A stretch of 64,000 bases of DNA from Nitrospira sp. (GTDB taxonomy: Bacteria > Nitrospirota > Nitrospiria > Nitrospirales > Nitrospiraceae): NCBI GenBank assembly GCA_029194675.1, contig JARFXP010000002.1, positions 372,001-436,000 on the forward strand, in the 5' to 3' direction. The translations under genes were made by a program, and so were the position numbers. This document shows, piece after piece, positions 1 through 7,867 of the stretch; positions within the stretch are counted from its first letter, which is position 1; each line of letters opens with the position of its first letter. The notes under the pieces are model-generated. The model was not told the DNA's origin. It ran no database searches and was given only the letters and a program-made list of their open reading frames with translations.

Positions 1-881
1 AGGTACTCGTTGACGAGGACCCGGCCCTTCGTTTTCGGGCAGGGCAGGGTCTCCAAGAGGGCATGCGGGCTGATGCCGGCGGTCCAGACCAGCGTATTGG
101 TCGACACTGTCGTCCCATCGCTGAGGGTGACATCGAGGTCCGTCACGGCGGTGACTTTACAACTTGAATGGATTTCCACCTTTTGCTCGATGAGTTTGCG
201 CTGGGCGTAGGTGCCGAGCTCCTCCCCCAGTTCCGGCAAGATGAATTTCCCCGCACTGACCAGGATGATCCGCAGCATGTCCGCCCGCAGATGCGGGAAG
301 AACTGCACTGCCTCCCGCAGAAAGTCATTCATGGCCGCGATGGTCTCGACCCCGGCGAACCCGCCGCCGGCCACGACGAAATTCAGTAAGGGCGCCCGGA
401 GCGACGCTCCGCACTCATAGTCCGCCTCTTCCAGATTCGCGATGAGGTGGTTGCGCAGCACAATCGCATCATCCAACGATTTCATGGTCAGCGCCCGGTC
501 GGCCAAGCCGGGGATGTGGAAGAAGTTCGTGGTGGACCCGAGGGCCAGCACCAGGTGGTCGTAGGGCAGCGAGTGGCAATGGGCCTCGTGCCCATGCGAG
601 AGGCCGACGCGCTTGTGCACGAGATCAATGGCTTCGATCTCGCCGTGAAAGAACGTCACGCGCCGCAGCAGCTTCCGGATCGGGCTGACGATATTGGTGA
701 TATCCAGGTCGCTCGCCGCGACTTCGTGCAGCATCGGGGTGAAGAGGAAAAAGTTGTCCTGGTTGACGAGGGTGACGTCCAAGTCGGCTCCGCGTGTCAG
801 GGCCCGTTCGAACTCCAGCGCGGCATACATCCCGCCGAACCCCCCACCCAGAATCACCACGCGCGGTTTTCCGTTAGACAT
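1..881 (-). CDS. ndh: Type II NADH dehydrogenase (NDH-2), C-terminus cut by window edge
   Basis: The frame runs from an ATG at 881 leftwards off the window, about 293 codons of a family that is usually 400-450 residues. A GAGGAGG ribosome site lies just upstream of the ATG. The N-terminus has the FAD-binding dinucleotide fold (VVILGGGFGGMYAA), a second nucleotide-binding fold (FVVAGGGFAGVET) and the family's WTAGI segment near the window edge. NDH-2 enzymes pass electrons from NADH to quinone at the inner face of the cytoplasmic membrane without pumping protons. A second flavoprotein of this superfamily lies at 35033-36241. Membrane-anchoring C-terminal residues cannot be seen here. Confidence 0.88.
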   Translation of the reverse strand, partial: MSNGKPRVVILGGGFGGMYAALEFERALTRGADLDVTLVNQDNFFLFTPMLHEVAASDLDITNIVSPIRKLLRRVTFFHGEIEAIDLVHKRVGLSHGHEAHCHSLPYDHLVLALGSTTNFFHIPGLADRALTMKSLDDAIVLRNHLIANLEEADYECGASLRAPLLNFVVAGGGFAGVETIAAMNDFLREAVQFFPHLRADMLRIILVSAGKFILPELGEELGTYAQRKLIEQKVEIHSSCKVTAVTDLDVTLSDGTTVSTNTLVWTAGISPHALLETLPCPKTKGRVLVNEY

Positions 882-1000
882 CAATCCTCCTCAATGGCGA
901 GCATTTTCTTGGGAATATGAAGCTAGGGAGGTGAGAAATCGAGGCGCGAGAAGTGACGGTTCCTGAGGGGATTGTCGAAGGTGCGAGCCTCCACCTGTTT

Positions 1001-1549
1001 TCATTCCACCACCCAGATCGCAAATCCTTTGGCGGTGTGCAGGAGATGGTCGGTCGTGCCGCCGCCGAACATCTGTTTGATCCGCGATATCCCCTGCCGA
1101 CCCACGACGATGGTATCGTGATGCCCGTTTCGAGCCTCTTCGAGGATATTTCTGGCGATGTTGTCGTCATGACCATATTTTACCATCACTCGGTTCATGT
1201 CGAACCCGGATCGTGTCAACGTCTCACAGGCCTGTTTCAGGACATGACACTCGGATTCCCGCTCCTTTTGAATCCAGGCGTCCTGCTCATTGCGCAACTG
1301 GGCGCTCAATTGCGCCTCGACCGCCGGGTTCTCCGATCCACCATGCTCCAGGAACCTCCGCGGCATGGGCTTGAGCACATGAAAGAGGGTGATGACGGCG
1401 TTGGGCGTTCGGCTCAGCAGAGATCCAACATACTGGACCACGCGATGGGAGTTTTCGGACTCGTCCACAGCCAGAAGAATTCGCCCAGCGACCGACCTAC
1501 TTGCTTCCTTCTCTCCATTCTCTATATTCTGCTCTGCCTGTTGAAACAT
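1001..1549 (-). CDS. Universal stress protein (UspA family)
   Basis: A single UspA domain of about 182 residues. After a short variable N-terminus it opens with the beta-strand RILLAVDESENS and ends with the ATP-binding pattern G-x2-G-x9-G-[ST] (VVGRQG followed by FGGGTTDHLL). The start chosen is the ATG at 1549, which has GGGAGG seven bases upstream; a GTG two codons earlier overlaps that site. Usp proteins are cytoplasmic, bind ATP or AMP and help cells survive starvation or respiratory stress. It stands alone between the NADH dehydrogenase and a gene-poor stretch. The exact stress role is not visible from sequence. Confidence 0.85.
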   Translation of the reverse strand: MFQQAEQNIENGEKEASRSVAGRILLAVDESENSHRVVQYVGSLLSRTPNAVITLFHVLKPMPRRFLEHGGSENPAVEAQLSAQLRNEQDAWIQKERESECHVLKQACETLTRSGFDMNRVMVKYGHDDNIARNILEEARNGHHDTIVVGRQGISRIKQMFGGGTTDHLLHTAKGFAIWVVE

Positions 1550-1708
1550 AGGCACCTCCCAAATCCTTGACAGGTTTCATCTAGAGCCATGCCTTCACAC
1601 TCACGACATGAGTGCTTGAATCTCGTCTTGAGTTGAGCATCGATATTTCCCCAATGCGGCCTACTCCAATTACTTGGGCCGAGAAGACAGATGCTAAACA
1701 CAGTCCGC

Positions 1709-1837
1709 TTACCTCATCCCACCCCTCATTTCCGGCATGACGAACCACACAATTCCCAGCACTACGAACCACAGCATCAGCCCAAATGAGCTGACCGCGC
1801 TGACCATCACGAGACAACAGAGGAAGATAAGCGGCAC
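1709..1837 (-). CDS. Possible 42-residue single-span membrane peptide
   Basis: In the 335-base stretch between the stress protein and the next operon, a GTG at 1837 opens a 43-codon frame that is almost entirely hydrophobic (segments VPLIFLCCLVMV and LMLWFVVLGIVWFVM) and ends in a basic tail. That composition is what a one-helix membrane peptide would show. An AGG lies about 14 bases before the GTG, which is a poor ribosome site, and there is no recognisable family. It could be chance; no other gene is visible in this stretch. Confidence 0.25.
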   Translation of the reverse strand: MPLIFLCCLVMVSAVSSFGLMLWFVVLGIVWFVMPEMRGGMR

Positions 1838-1890
1838 CCGGGTTATAACCTCACAGGAATCTACGCACCACTTCGCATATCGCCGGCGCG

Positions 1891-2154
1891 TTACCGATGT
1901 TGAGCAGCCGGTTCTTCATGATGTTGCTCCTGACCGAGGGACCACTCGTGGTTCATCAGGCTCATGTGATAGCTCAGACCCACTCGATGGAGTGCGATCA
2001 AGTTCTGTCGGCTCAGACGATTGATTGCAACAAACACGTGGCTCCAAGCGAAGTCTGGTTGGCCGACCGTCAGCATCTCGTCCATCGTCATTACTTCGTA
2101 TCGTTGAAGCATCGTCAGGATGGCCAGCTCCATATCCGCATGTCCCGTGGTCAT
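1891..2154 (-). CDS. Small winged-helix-like protein in receiver operon
   Basis: An 87-residue protein whose ATG has GGGAG seven bases upstream. It lies 18 bases after the receiver-domain gene on the same strand. The central part (ELAILTMLQRYEVMTMDEMLTV, then HVFVAINRLSRQNLIAL) has the helix-turn-helix rhythm of a small winged-helix domain in which the second helix would contact DNA. The family was not recognised; DNA binding is an inference from helix spacing and from its place next to a receiver protein. It could equally be a protein-protein adaptor. Confidence 0.55.
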   Translation of the reverse strand: MTTGHADMELAILTMLQRYEVMTMDEMLTVGQPDFAWSHVFVAINRLSRQNLIALHRVGLSYHMSLMNHEWSLGQEQHHEEPAAQHR

Positions 2155-2172
2155 AGACTGTCTCCCGCTGCG

Positions 2173-2586
2173 CTATGGACCAACCTGCTCGAATGCCCGT
2201 ACAGATTCCCGTTCCACACTCTGAGTCATGGCCGAGCTCAGCATGCTCAACAGGATGCTCGGGTCGGATGACTTTCGAACCCAGGCAAAAGCTCCCAGCG
2301 TCTGCGCCAGGTCGTACATATCCCAGTCGACTTCCGTGAATAGAATGATCGGTCGTTCGGGCCAGGTCGTTCGAGATTGCTTCAGGAGATCGAGCCCATT
2401 AAGGTCAGGAATGTGAGAGTCGATGACGACCGCATCAACGTGGCGAAACTGCATCTCGCATAGTGCCTGAACCCCATCAGGCACCTGCACGACGACAAAC
2501 CCCTCCTGCTCTAGTAGTCCGGCGAGAGGCAGTTGCGTTGTCTCCGGATCATGGATGAGCAACAAGCGTCTCCCATAGCCGATCAT
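2173..2586 (-). CDS. Stand-alone receiver-domain response regulator
   Basis: A 137-residue CheY-like receiver with no output domain. The phospho-acceptor aspartate is D56 (AVVIDSHIP), the conserved Thr/Ser region is LFTEV and the switch lysine lies in WVRKS. The ATG at 2586 is preceded by GGAGAGGAG. This start overlaps the stop codon of the upstream zinc-ribbon gene in an ATGA arrangement, so the two are probably translationally coupled. Single-domain receivers act in phosphorelays or bind target proteins. The N-terminal acidic pair is partly altered (IHDPE), so phosphorylation may be atypical. Confidence 0.8.
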   Translation of the reverse strand: MIGYGRRLLLIHDPETTQLPLAGLLEQEGFVVVQVPDGVQALCEMQFRHVDAVVIDSHIPDLNGLDLLKQSRTTWPERPIILFTEVDWDMYDLAQTLGAFAWVRKSSDPSILLSMLSSAMTQSVERESVRAFEQVGP

Positions 2587-2792
2587 GGGCTTCTCCTCTC
2601 CGAGGTCGTGCCGCCGTTCGGCTGCTCTGCAGGACTGTCGCTCCTCTCTTGTAGCGAACCCGCTCGCATCGAACTGTCGACCTCGTCGCAATGACAGTAG
2701 GGACCATCGATGACCGCCCACCCACAGACCAATTCGTCCATCTCAGCGGCAAGATCGGCTGCTGACATTCCTCCGCAACGTGGACAACTCAT
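2583..2792 (-). CDS. Small zinc-ribbon-like protein
   Basis: A 69-residue protein beginning MSCPRCGG, with further cysteines at CGW and YCHC, so that two CxxC/CxC pairs could hold one zinc ion. The first ATG with a ribosome site (AAAGGGG) is at 2792. The C-terminal third is polar and probably disordered. It overlaps the receiver gene by four bases and so is very likely made with it. Its function is not known; a role as a small DNA- or protein-binding partner of the receiver is only inferred from the gene order. Confidence 0.6.
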   Translation of the reverse strand: MSCPRCGGMSAADLAAEMDELVCGWAVIDGPYCHCDEVDSSMRAGSLQERSDSPAEQPNGGTTSERRSP

Positions 2793-3076
2793 CCCGCCCC
2801 TTTCTTGCAATCATCTCACCCGAGGAGGCCTGTGCACGATTCGGCCCGCACAAGCTCCACGAGGTCATGAGCACCGAAAAGCCATGGATTGTAGTAAACA
2901 CCATGGTCTCATTCAGGAGGATAGGACCGAGGCGCTCGTACATGTGGGAGTCAGTTGGAGCGGTCTGTAGGAATTGTCCGACAGGGAAGCGACTCGGGAG
3001 AGTAGGGGCGCTAAGGGTGTATCACCACCGGCGGTGAACTACGTTGGGAAGACACAGAAGGGGTCGGCTGTCGTGA

Positions 3077-3715
3077 TCATTCCACGAGGTGATGTTGTAC
3101 CGCGTAGCGCGCCAGGTCTGCATTGGTCTTGAGATTCAGCTTCTCCAGGATGCGGGTACGATAGGTACTGATGGTTTTGATGCTGAGGGACAGTTGGTCG
3201 GAGATCTCCGTGATCGTGCTGCCGCCGGCAATCAGGCGAAACACCTGGTCTTCGCGATCGGACAAGGAACTGTGAGGCGGTCGCTCGTGGTCGCCTTGTT
3301 GATGAATGTGCGATGCCAGGAGTTCAGCCGTTTTGGGTGTGATGTATTTCCCTCCGCGCGAGATCACCTTGATGGCCTGCACCAATTCCTGGGGAGCGCT
3401 TTCCTTCGTCAGATACCCGGCTCCGCCGGCACGTAACACGCGTACGGCAAACTGGTCCTCCGGATGCATGCTCAATACCAGTACGGGAAGGTTTGGGAAG
3501 AGCCGTTTCAGTTCGTGCAACCCCTCCAACCCGCCGCGGCCCGGCATAGTTAAATCCAACACAACCACATCCCACCGGCGTTGCTGTGCTTGCTCCACTA
3601 ACTCATGGACGTTCGAAGCCTCACCGATCACGGCTCCGGAAAACTCATCGGTGAGAATCTGCGTCAGGCCTCGGCGAAGGTACGGGTGATCGTCTGCAAG
3701 GAGAATGTTAATCAT
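3077..3715 (-). CDS. NarL/FixJ-family response regulator
   Basis: A 212-residue transcription factor. The receiver domain covers about residues 1-120 with the phospho-acceptor D54 (VVLDLTMP). A LuxR-type helix-turn-helix occupies about residues 148-205 (LSDREDQVFRLIAGG to KLNLKTNADLARYAV). The start is the ATG at 3715, eight bases inside the end of the upstream kinase gene; this gives the family-typical N-terminus MINILLADDH. The kinase is of the NarX-type HisKA_3 class, the usual partner of NarL-type regulators, so the two form a cognate pair. The input signal is unknown. Confidence 0.9.
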   Translation of the reverse strand: MINILLADDHPYLRRGLTQILTDEFSGAVIGEASNVHELVEQAQQRRWDVVVLDLTMPGRGGLEGLHELKRLFPNLPVLVLSMHPEDQFAVRVLRAGGAGYLTKESAPQELVQAIKVISRGGKYITPKTAELLASHIHQQGDHERPPHSSLSDREDQVFRLIAGGSTITEISDQLSLSIKTISTYRTRILEKLNLKTNADLARYAVQHHLVE

Positions 3716-5819
3716 CGCTTGTCGGAGATCGCGGCATTCTGACGGTGACCGTTGTTCCGATTCCCGGCGTGCCTTGAATGTCGAACGCACCGCCCTGCTC
3801 TTTGGCGCGTAGGCGCATCCCCAGCAGGCCGAAGGCTTTCGGCCCGGACTTTTCATCGGCGGTGATGCCTTGGCCGTTATCCCTGATTTGCATGATCACA
3901 TGGTCGCGGGTTTCTTCCAGTCTGATGTCCACTTTGCTAGCATGGGCATGCCGAGCCACGTTCGTCAAGACCTCTTGGAGGATGCGGAAGAGCGCGGTCG
4001 ATTGCTGATCCCCCACACCAATCCGGTCCGGTGAAATACTGGTGGTACAGGCGATTCCGGTCCGATGACGAAACTCACGCGCTTGCCATTCAACCGCGGC
4101 TTCCAGGCCGAGTTGATCCAACACACCGGGCCTTAACGTCGTCGCGATCTCCCGCACCGATTGAATGGTGGAGTCCACGAGCTCCAGCGACGAAGCCAAT
4201 CTTGACAGGACGGCAGATGGCTCGAACGAGCCATTCGATTCCATAATTTGCTTGTAGACCCACGACACATCGAGTTTTAAGCCTGTCAAGGCTTGCCCCA
4301 GCACATCATGAGCCTCCAACGCGATTCTTCCTCGTTCTTCTTCACGCACCGACTCCAAGCGAACGGCGAGGGCCGCGAGTTGGTTGCGGGAATTAAGCAG
4401 CGCCTCCTCTCCGCGTTTCCGATCAGTGATATCCATCGAACAGCCGACGATGCCGATTGGAGCACCGCTGTCATTCCGCAGCAAGACGAGCGAAAGGTGG
4501 GCAACCCGTAGTGCTCCGGACTTGGTGAGTCTCCGGATTTCGACCTGATGGGTTCCTTTGGTCTTGACAGGGGTAAGCACGTCACGTTCCAGGAACTCGC
4601 TGTCCTCCACTGGGTAGACAAATGAGATATGTTTGCCAAGGGCCTCGTGTATCGTATATCCAAGCAATCGTTCCGCCCCGTTATTCCAGCTCGTCACGTA
4701 GCCGTTCATATCAACAGTGATAACCGTTTCTTGGATTTGATTGATGATGTCGGCCTGTCTCCGAATCAGTTCATCCGCTTGTCGTTGTGCGGTGATGTCG
4801 GCGAAGAGGCCGACGAGTTCTTGAGAGGTTCCGTCTGACCGTAGGATCAACACCGCTTGGTCGCGGAACCAGCGGTACTCGCCGTCGTGTGTCTGCCAGC
4901 GGTACTCAGTCGCCAGTGCGCCGGTTTCGGACAGTTTGTTGAACTCCGTCAGGGTCTTCTCTTGATCGTCGGGATGGAGCCGCGATGCCCAAAGGGATGA
5001 GTTATCCACAAAACTTTTTGGTGGATAACCGGTCACCGTCTCACTGTTCTCGCTCACCCACAAGGCACCATAGTCCCCCGAAGGCTTTGCAGAGTACATC
5101 ACGATGGGCAAACTGCGCAAAATCAAGGCTTGGCGGGCGTGCCCCACCATGACGGCTTTCTCAGCCTGGCGGCGTTTCGCCAAGTCGTAAAAGATCACGA
5201 GTCCTCCCCCGCCGGCAAGAACAATGGTCAAGAGGGTTCCACCAAAAATGAGCGACAACGTGAACGCAGCCTCGCTGTCTGTGTGCTTCGACCAGTCAGC
5301 CAAGAGCATCTGCTCCTGCTCCCGCATCTTCCCAAGCACGACTTTGATCTTGTTCATCGTCTCTGTACCGGCGTCGAGATGTGCCTTCATCTCATGGATG
5401 TCCATCTTGTCAGCATCCCTGAGGTCGATTAATGTTCGGGATTGTGTCAACCTCAGGTCGATCAGACGATGTAACGTCAGCACGTGTTGTCGCTGAACCT
5501 GACTGTCCACCGTCTGGTCGGCAAGGGTGCGCAAGACTGCCTCGATGTTCTGACGCTTGTCACGATATGATCGCAGGTATTGCCGTTCACCTGTCAGCAG
5601 ATCGATCAGTTGCCTGGATTCCAAGTCCTCCATGAGGAGAAGCAGCTGCTCAATCGTTTCTCTGATCTCATGCGTTTGCACGACTCGGGATTCATGAGCG
5701 ATGAGGTCAGCCGCACTACGATAAGAAATGATCCCGATTCCAAGCAGGAGGATGAACGCAGCCACGAGGCCCACCGCAAGCTTCTTCTCAAGCGAAACCT
5801 GGATCAGACCTTCAAACAT
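3708..5819 (-). CDS. Membrane histidine kinase: CHASE3-PAS-PAS-HisKA_3
   Basis: A 703-residue inner-membrane sensor kinase. Two membrane spans (about residues 14-34 and 188-212) bracket a helical periplasmic CHASE3-type region. Two PAS domains follow (about 235-350 and 355-475), each ending in a DIT-type PAC motif. The dimerisation domain carries the phospho-accepting H504 in LEAHDVLGQ, and the ATPase domain has VLTNVARHA and DNGQGI. The ATG at 5819 is preceded by GAGGAGG. It overlaps its regulator gene by eight bases. PAS domains may bind a cofactor or small ligand, but no haem or flavin residue can be assigned by eye. Confidence 0.9.
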   Translation of the reverse strand: MFEGLIQVSLEKKLAVGLVAAFILLLGIGIISYRSAADLIAHESRVVQTHEIRETIEQLLLLMEDLESRQLIDLLTGERQYLRSYRDKRQNIEAVLRTLADQTVDSQVQRQHVLTLHRLIDLRLTQSRTLIDLRDADKMDIHEMKAHLDAGTETMNKIKVVLGKMREQEQMLLADWSKHTDSEAAFTLSLIFGGTLLTIVLAGGGGLVIFYDLAKRRQAEKAVMVGHARQALILRSLPIVMYSAKPSGDYGALWVSENSETVTGYPPKSFVDNSSLWASRLHPDDQEKTLTEFNKLSETGALATEYRWQTHDGEYRWFRDQAVLILRSDGTSQELVGLFADITAQRQADELIRRQADIINQIQETVITVDMNGYVTSWNNGAERLLGYTIHEALGKHISFVYPVEDSEFLERDVLTPVKTKGTHQVEIRRLTKSGALRVAHLSLVLLRNDSGAPIGIVGCSMDITDRKRGEEALLNSRNQLAALAVRLESVREEERGRIALEAHDVLGQALTGLKLDVSWVYKQIMESNGSFEPSAVLSRLASSLELVDSTIQSVREIATTLRPGVLDQLGLEAAVEWQAREFRHRTGIACTTSISPDRIGVGDQQSTALFRILQEVLTNVARHAHASKVDIRLEETRDHVIMQIRDNGQGITADEKSGPKAFGLLGMRLRAKEQGGAFDIQGTPGIGTTVTVRMPRSPTSDD

Positions 5820-6001
5820 TGACCCGCCTCCTCGCACGCGCGTGGAGTCAGACAGCCACTAAACACGTGCAGCGTCTCTTCGCGTACCCTGAGTCATGTC
5901 CACGCTATCACGGTCCACGAAACCTTGCTCAGGTATCATTGCCGACGCGACGGCATTCGATTGCCGCTCCCGCGGCGAGACATTGCGGCTCAGCTGAATT
6001 T

Positions 6002-6601
6002 CTATGACCTGCTTGACGGACGCCGAAGTATCATCACCATGATCAGCCCCACCAGGATCATTAGGGCTCCAATGCCGATCCATCTGAACGTTTGATGAAG
6101 CGTGGCGGAGGAGGTCACCCATTCCTCACCAAGAAGATAACCCGCTGTGATAAATGTGGCAGACCAAACCATCGCGCCGGTGTACGCAAAAATTGCAAAG
6201 GTGGGATATCGAAGTCCAGATGCACCTAACATTAGGGCGCTCAGATGTCGCAGACCTGGTACAAAGTACGCAACAAGGAGTCCATACTTCCCCCATTGGC
6301 TGACCCACCGCTGTGCAGTAAGAAAGCTGGTTTGGTCGATATGGAGCCATGGCCCCAGTGTCATGGGGACGTGTGCCCCCAAGAGATGACCCAGGCCGTA
6401 ACTGATCGTGATCCCACAGGCGCTGCCCACCACGGCGGCCGACAGTGAGAGCGGTGTCGACAATTCACCCTTAAAACTCAAATAGCCGACAAAGAGCAGC
6501 AGTGTTTCATCGGGAATCGGGAGGCCGACAATCCCCAACATGAGCAGCAGGACAATGGCTGGGTACTCATAGTTGTGGACCCAGGCAAGCATTGTCTCCA
6601 T
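6002..6601 (-). CDS. DedA/SNARE-associated-family inner-membrane protein
   Basis: A protein of about 199 residues with the DedA layout: an N-terminal hydrophobic segment, the re-entrant GLPIPDETLLLFVGYLS motif, and a second half with YFVPGLRHLSALMLGASG followed by membrane helices. The family transports lipid carriers such as undecaprenyl phosphate or phospholipids across the cytoplasmic membrane and supports envelope integrity and proton-motive force. The ATG at 6601 is preferred; a GTG at 6634 would add eleven residues. It is monocistronic here and about 180 bases upstream of the kinase gene. Confidence 0.85.
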   Translation of the reverse strand: METMLAWVHNYEYPAIVLLLMLGIVGLPIPDETLLLFVGYLSFKGELSTPLSLSAAVVGSACGITISYGLGHLLGAHVPMTLGPWLHIDQTSFLTAQRWVSQWGKYGLLVAYFVPGLRHLSALMLGASGLRYPTFAIFAYTGAMVWSATFITAGYLLGEEWVTSSATLHQTFRWIGIGALMILVGLIMVMILRRPSSRS

Positions 6602-6995
6602 GATGTTCCGCTCACTGCCCGTTAATTGATCCACAACGGCTGAGATGTCTTCACCAGGCTCTCATCCGGTTTTGGCATGAGACTCATGTGCAAAAAGTCT
6701 TCGCTGCGCGCGTTACCGGAATCGGCCCGATTCCCGCATAAGCTCGGGGGGCGATGCTTTACGTGCAACCAGAGGTCTCCGTCCCGCATTGCTCCCTGCA
6801 CGATGACGGCCCCAATAGCACAAGTCGATTTTGATAAAGCAGGGGCGTGGTAGACGGTGTAGAAAACGTGAGGTTCGAGGCTACCTCACGCCGGCTAGTT
6901 GAGCGGCAGGGCGATGCATCCGACGGTCACGCACAGGGCCGACAAGCAGAGGATTCAAGCCAACCTGGTACTGCTTATCTGCATCCACCTGTCTC
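6602..6995. other. No gene seen
   Basis: About 390 bases between the DedA gene and a toxin-antitoxin remnant. Short open frames exist on both strands, but none has a ribosome site plus a protein-like composition. The left end should hold the DedA promoter; no clear -35/-10 pair was picked out. Confidence 0.4.
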
Positions 6996-7111
6996 ATGCA
7001 GACCCGTTTTACGCGGCAGCGGACGAGGACGCGCCGTGCTCGCAAAGCCGGTGTGCTGATCGAAGAAGGGGTTGAACGACTCGTGTTCGAGGACCGCTGA
7101 TGAAGGTAGTC
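6996..7111 (+). pseudogene. Remnant of an RHH antitoxin/PIN toxin locus
   Basis: A 34-codon frame ends with GVLIEEGVERLVFEDR, which lines up with the C-terminus of the intact antitoxin at 43285-43530 (GVLTEGDVEKLVFQGR). It is followed, overlapping the stop as TGATG, by ATG AAG GTA GTC, the same MKVV/MRVV opening as the PIN toxin at 42881-43282. After these codons the toxin sequence is lost. The N-terminal ribbon-helix-helix part of the antitoxin is also missing. It is therefore the middle joint of a decayed toxin-antitoxin pair related to, but not identical with, the intact one in this window. Confidence 0.6.
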
Positions 7112-7357
7112 GGAGCGATCCAGCCTCGTCGTCCTGATCGGTTCCACCTCAAAGGACAGTCCCACAACACTGGCACATCTCGCCGTTTCGCGGATGCAAG
7201 CCCATAGCGTTTGTACGCACAGGCGGAACTTAATTTTGTTGAAATGTGCCAGTTTATTGTGGAGCTACGACCAAGTACAGACCCCCAATGAAAGGCTGTC
7301 CTCTCTCATGTCTGTGAGCAGACCGGCGATCCAGCGAGGATGCTCCCCTCGGCAGGC

Positions 7358-7459
7358 TCACTGCCTGGTGATACCAAGTAAGTTGGTGAGCAAAGCCGTG
7401 ATTGCAACAACTACCCCGATGCCGATAAACCCGTAAATCATGATTTTTATATGGTCCAT
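7358..7459 (-). CDS. 33-residue single-span membrane peptide
   Basis: An ATG at 7459 with a strong AAGGAGG site seven bases upstream opens a 34-codon frame. The peptide starts MDHIKIM and is then a single hydrophobic helix (YGFIGIGVVVAITALL) ending in a short polar tail. The good ribosome site and the clean one-helix design make it a likely real small membrane protein, although no family was recognised. It is transcribed away from the dioxygenase gene at 7868, which has its own ribosome site. Confidence 0.55.
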   Translation of the reverse strand: MDHIKIMIYGFIGIGVVVAITALLTNLLGITRQ

Positions 7460-7867
7460 GCGTACCTCCTTGTTAGGGCGCAATCATGGCATAAACAACG
7501 TCTCTCGTACAAGGCCTTACAAGTCGATATGCCCCGAAAGTTGTTTCCACCCGGATGCTCATTCCAGCACAGGCATTGTAGGGCAGATACCCTCTTGACT
7601 ATCGAGCTGTATCATGGGTGTATCTTTTTTGGATTGTCCTGTATCGGAACAGATACCGGTAATGGTCCTAGTCGAAATCAGACTGACCCTTCTTCACATC
7701 TGCCTGGGCGATCATGACGATTCAACCACAAGTCATTCCTTGTGTTTGGCCGTTTTCCCAGACATCGCTCCACACAACCTGTCCGATACTTTCCATGCGT
7801 CCATGTCTTGCATAAGTGAAAGAGTCTGAGGAAGGAACAACCTGTTAGAAGAAGCTGGGAGGACACC
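7460..7867. other. Divergent intergenic region, no gene seen
   Basis: About 400 bases between the small membrane peptide (minus strand) and the haem dioxygenase gene (plus strand). It should contain the promoters of both. A TTGACT lies near 7595 with a TGTATC about 18 bases later, which is a weak sigma70-like pair. No convincing coding frame was found. Confidence 0.35.

Noticed and set aside
447..920. A 157-codon frame on the plus strand
   Set aside because: Antisense shadow of the NADH dehydrogenase gene.
953..1570. A 205-codon frame on the plus strand
   Set aside because: Opposite the universal stress protein, which is clearly the real gene.
2743..2943. A minus-strand frame of 66 codons overlapping the zinc-ribbon gene
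   Set aside because: No ribosome site, composition not protein-like in the overlap; the zinc-ribbon frame has cysteine motifs and a good site.
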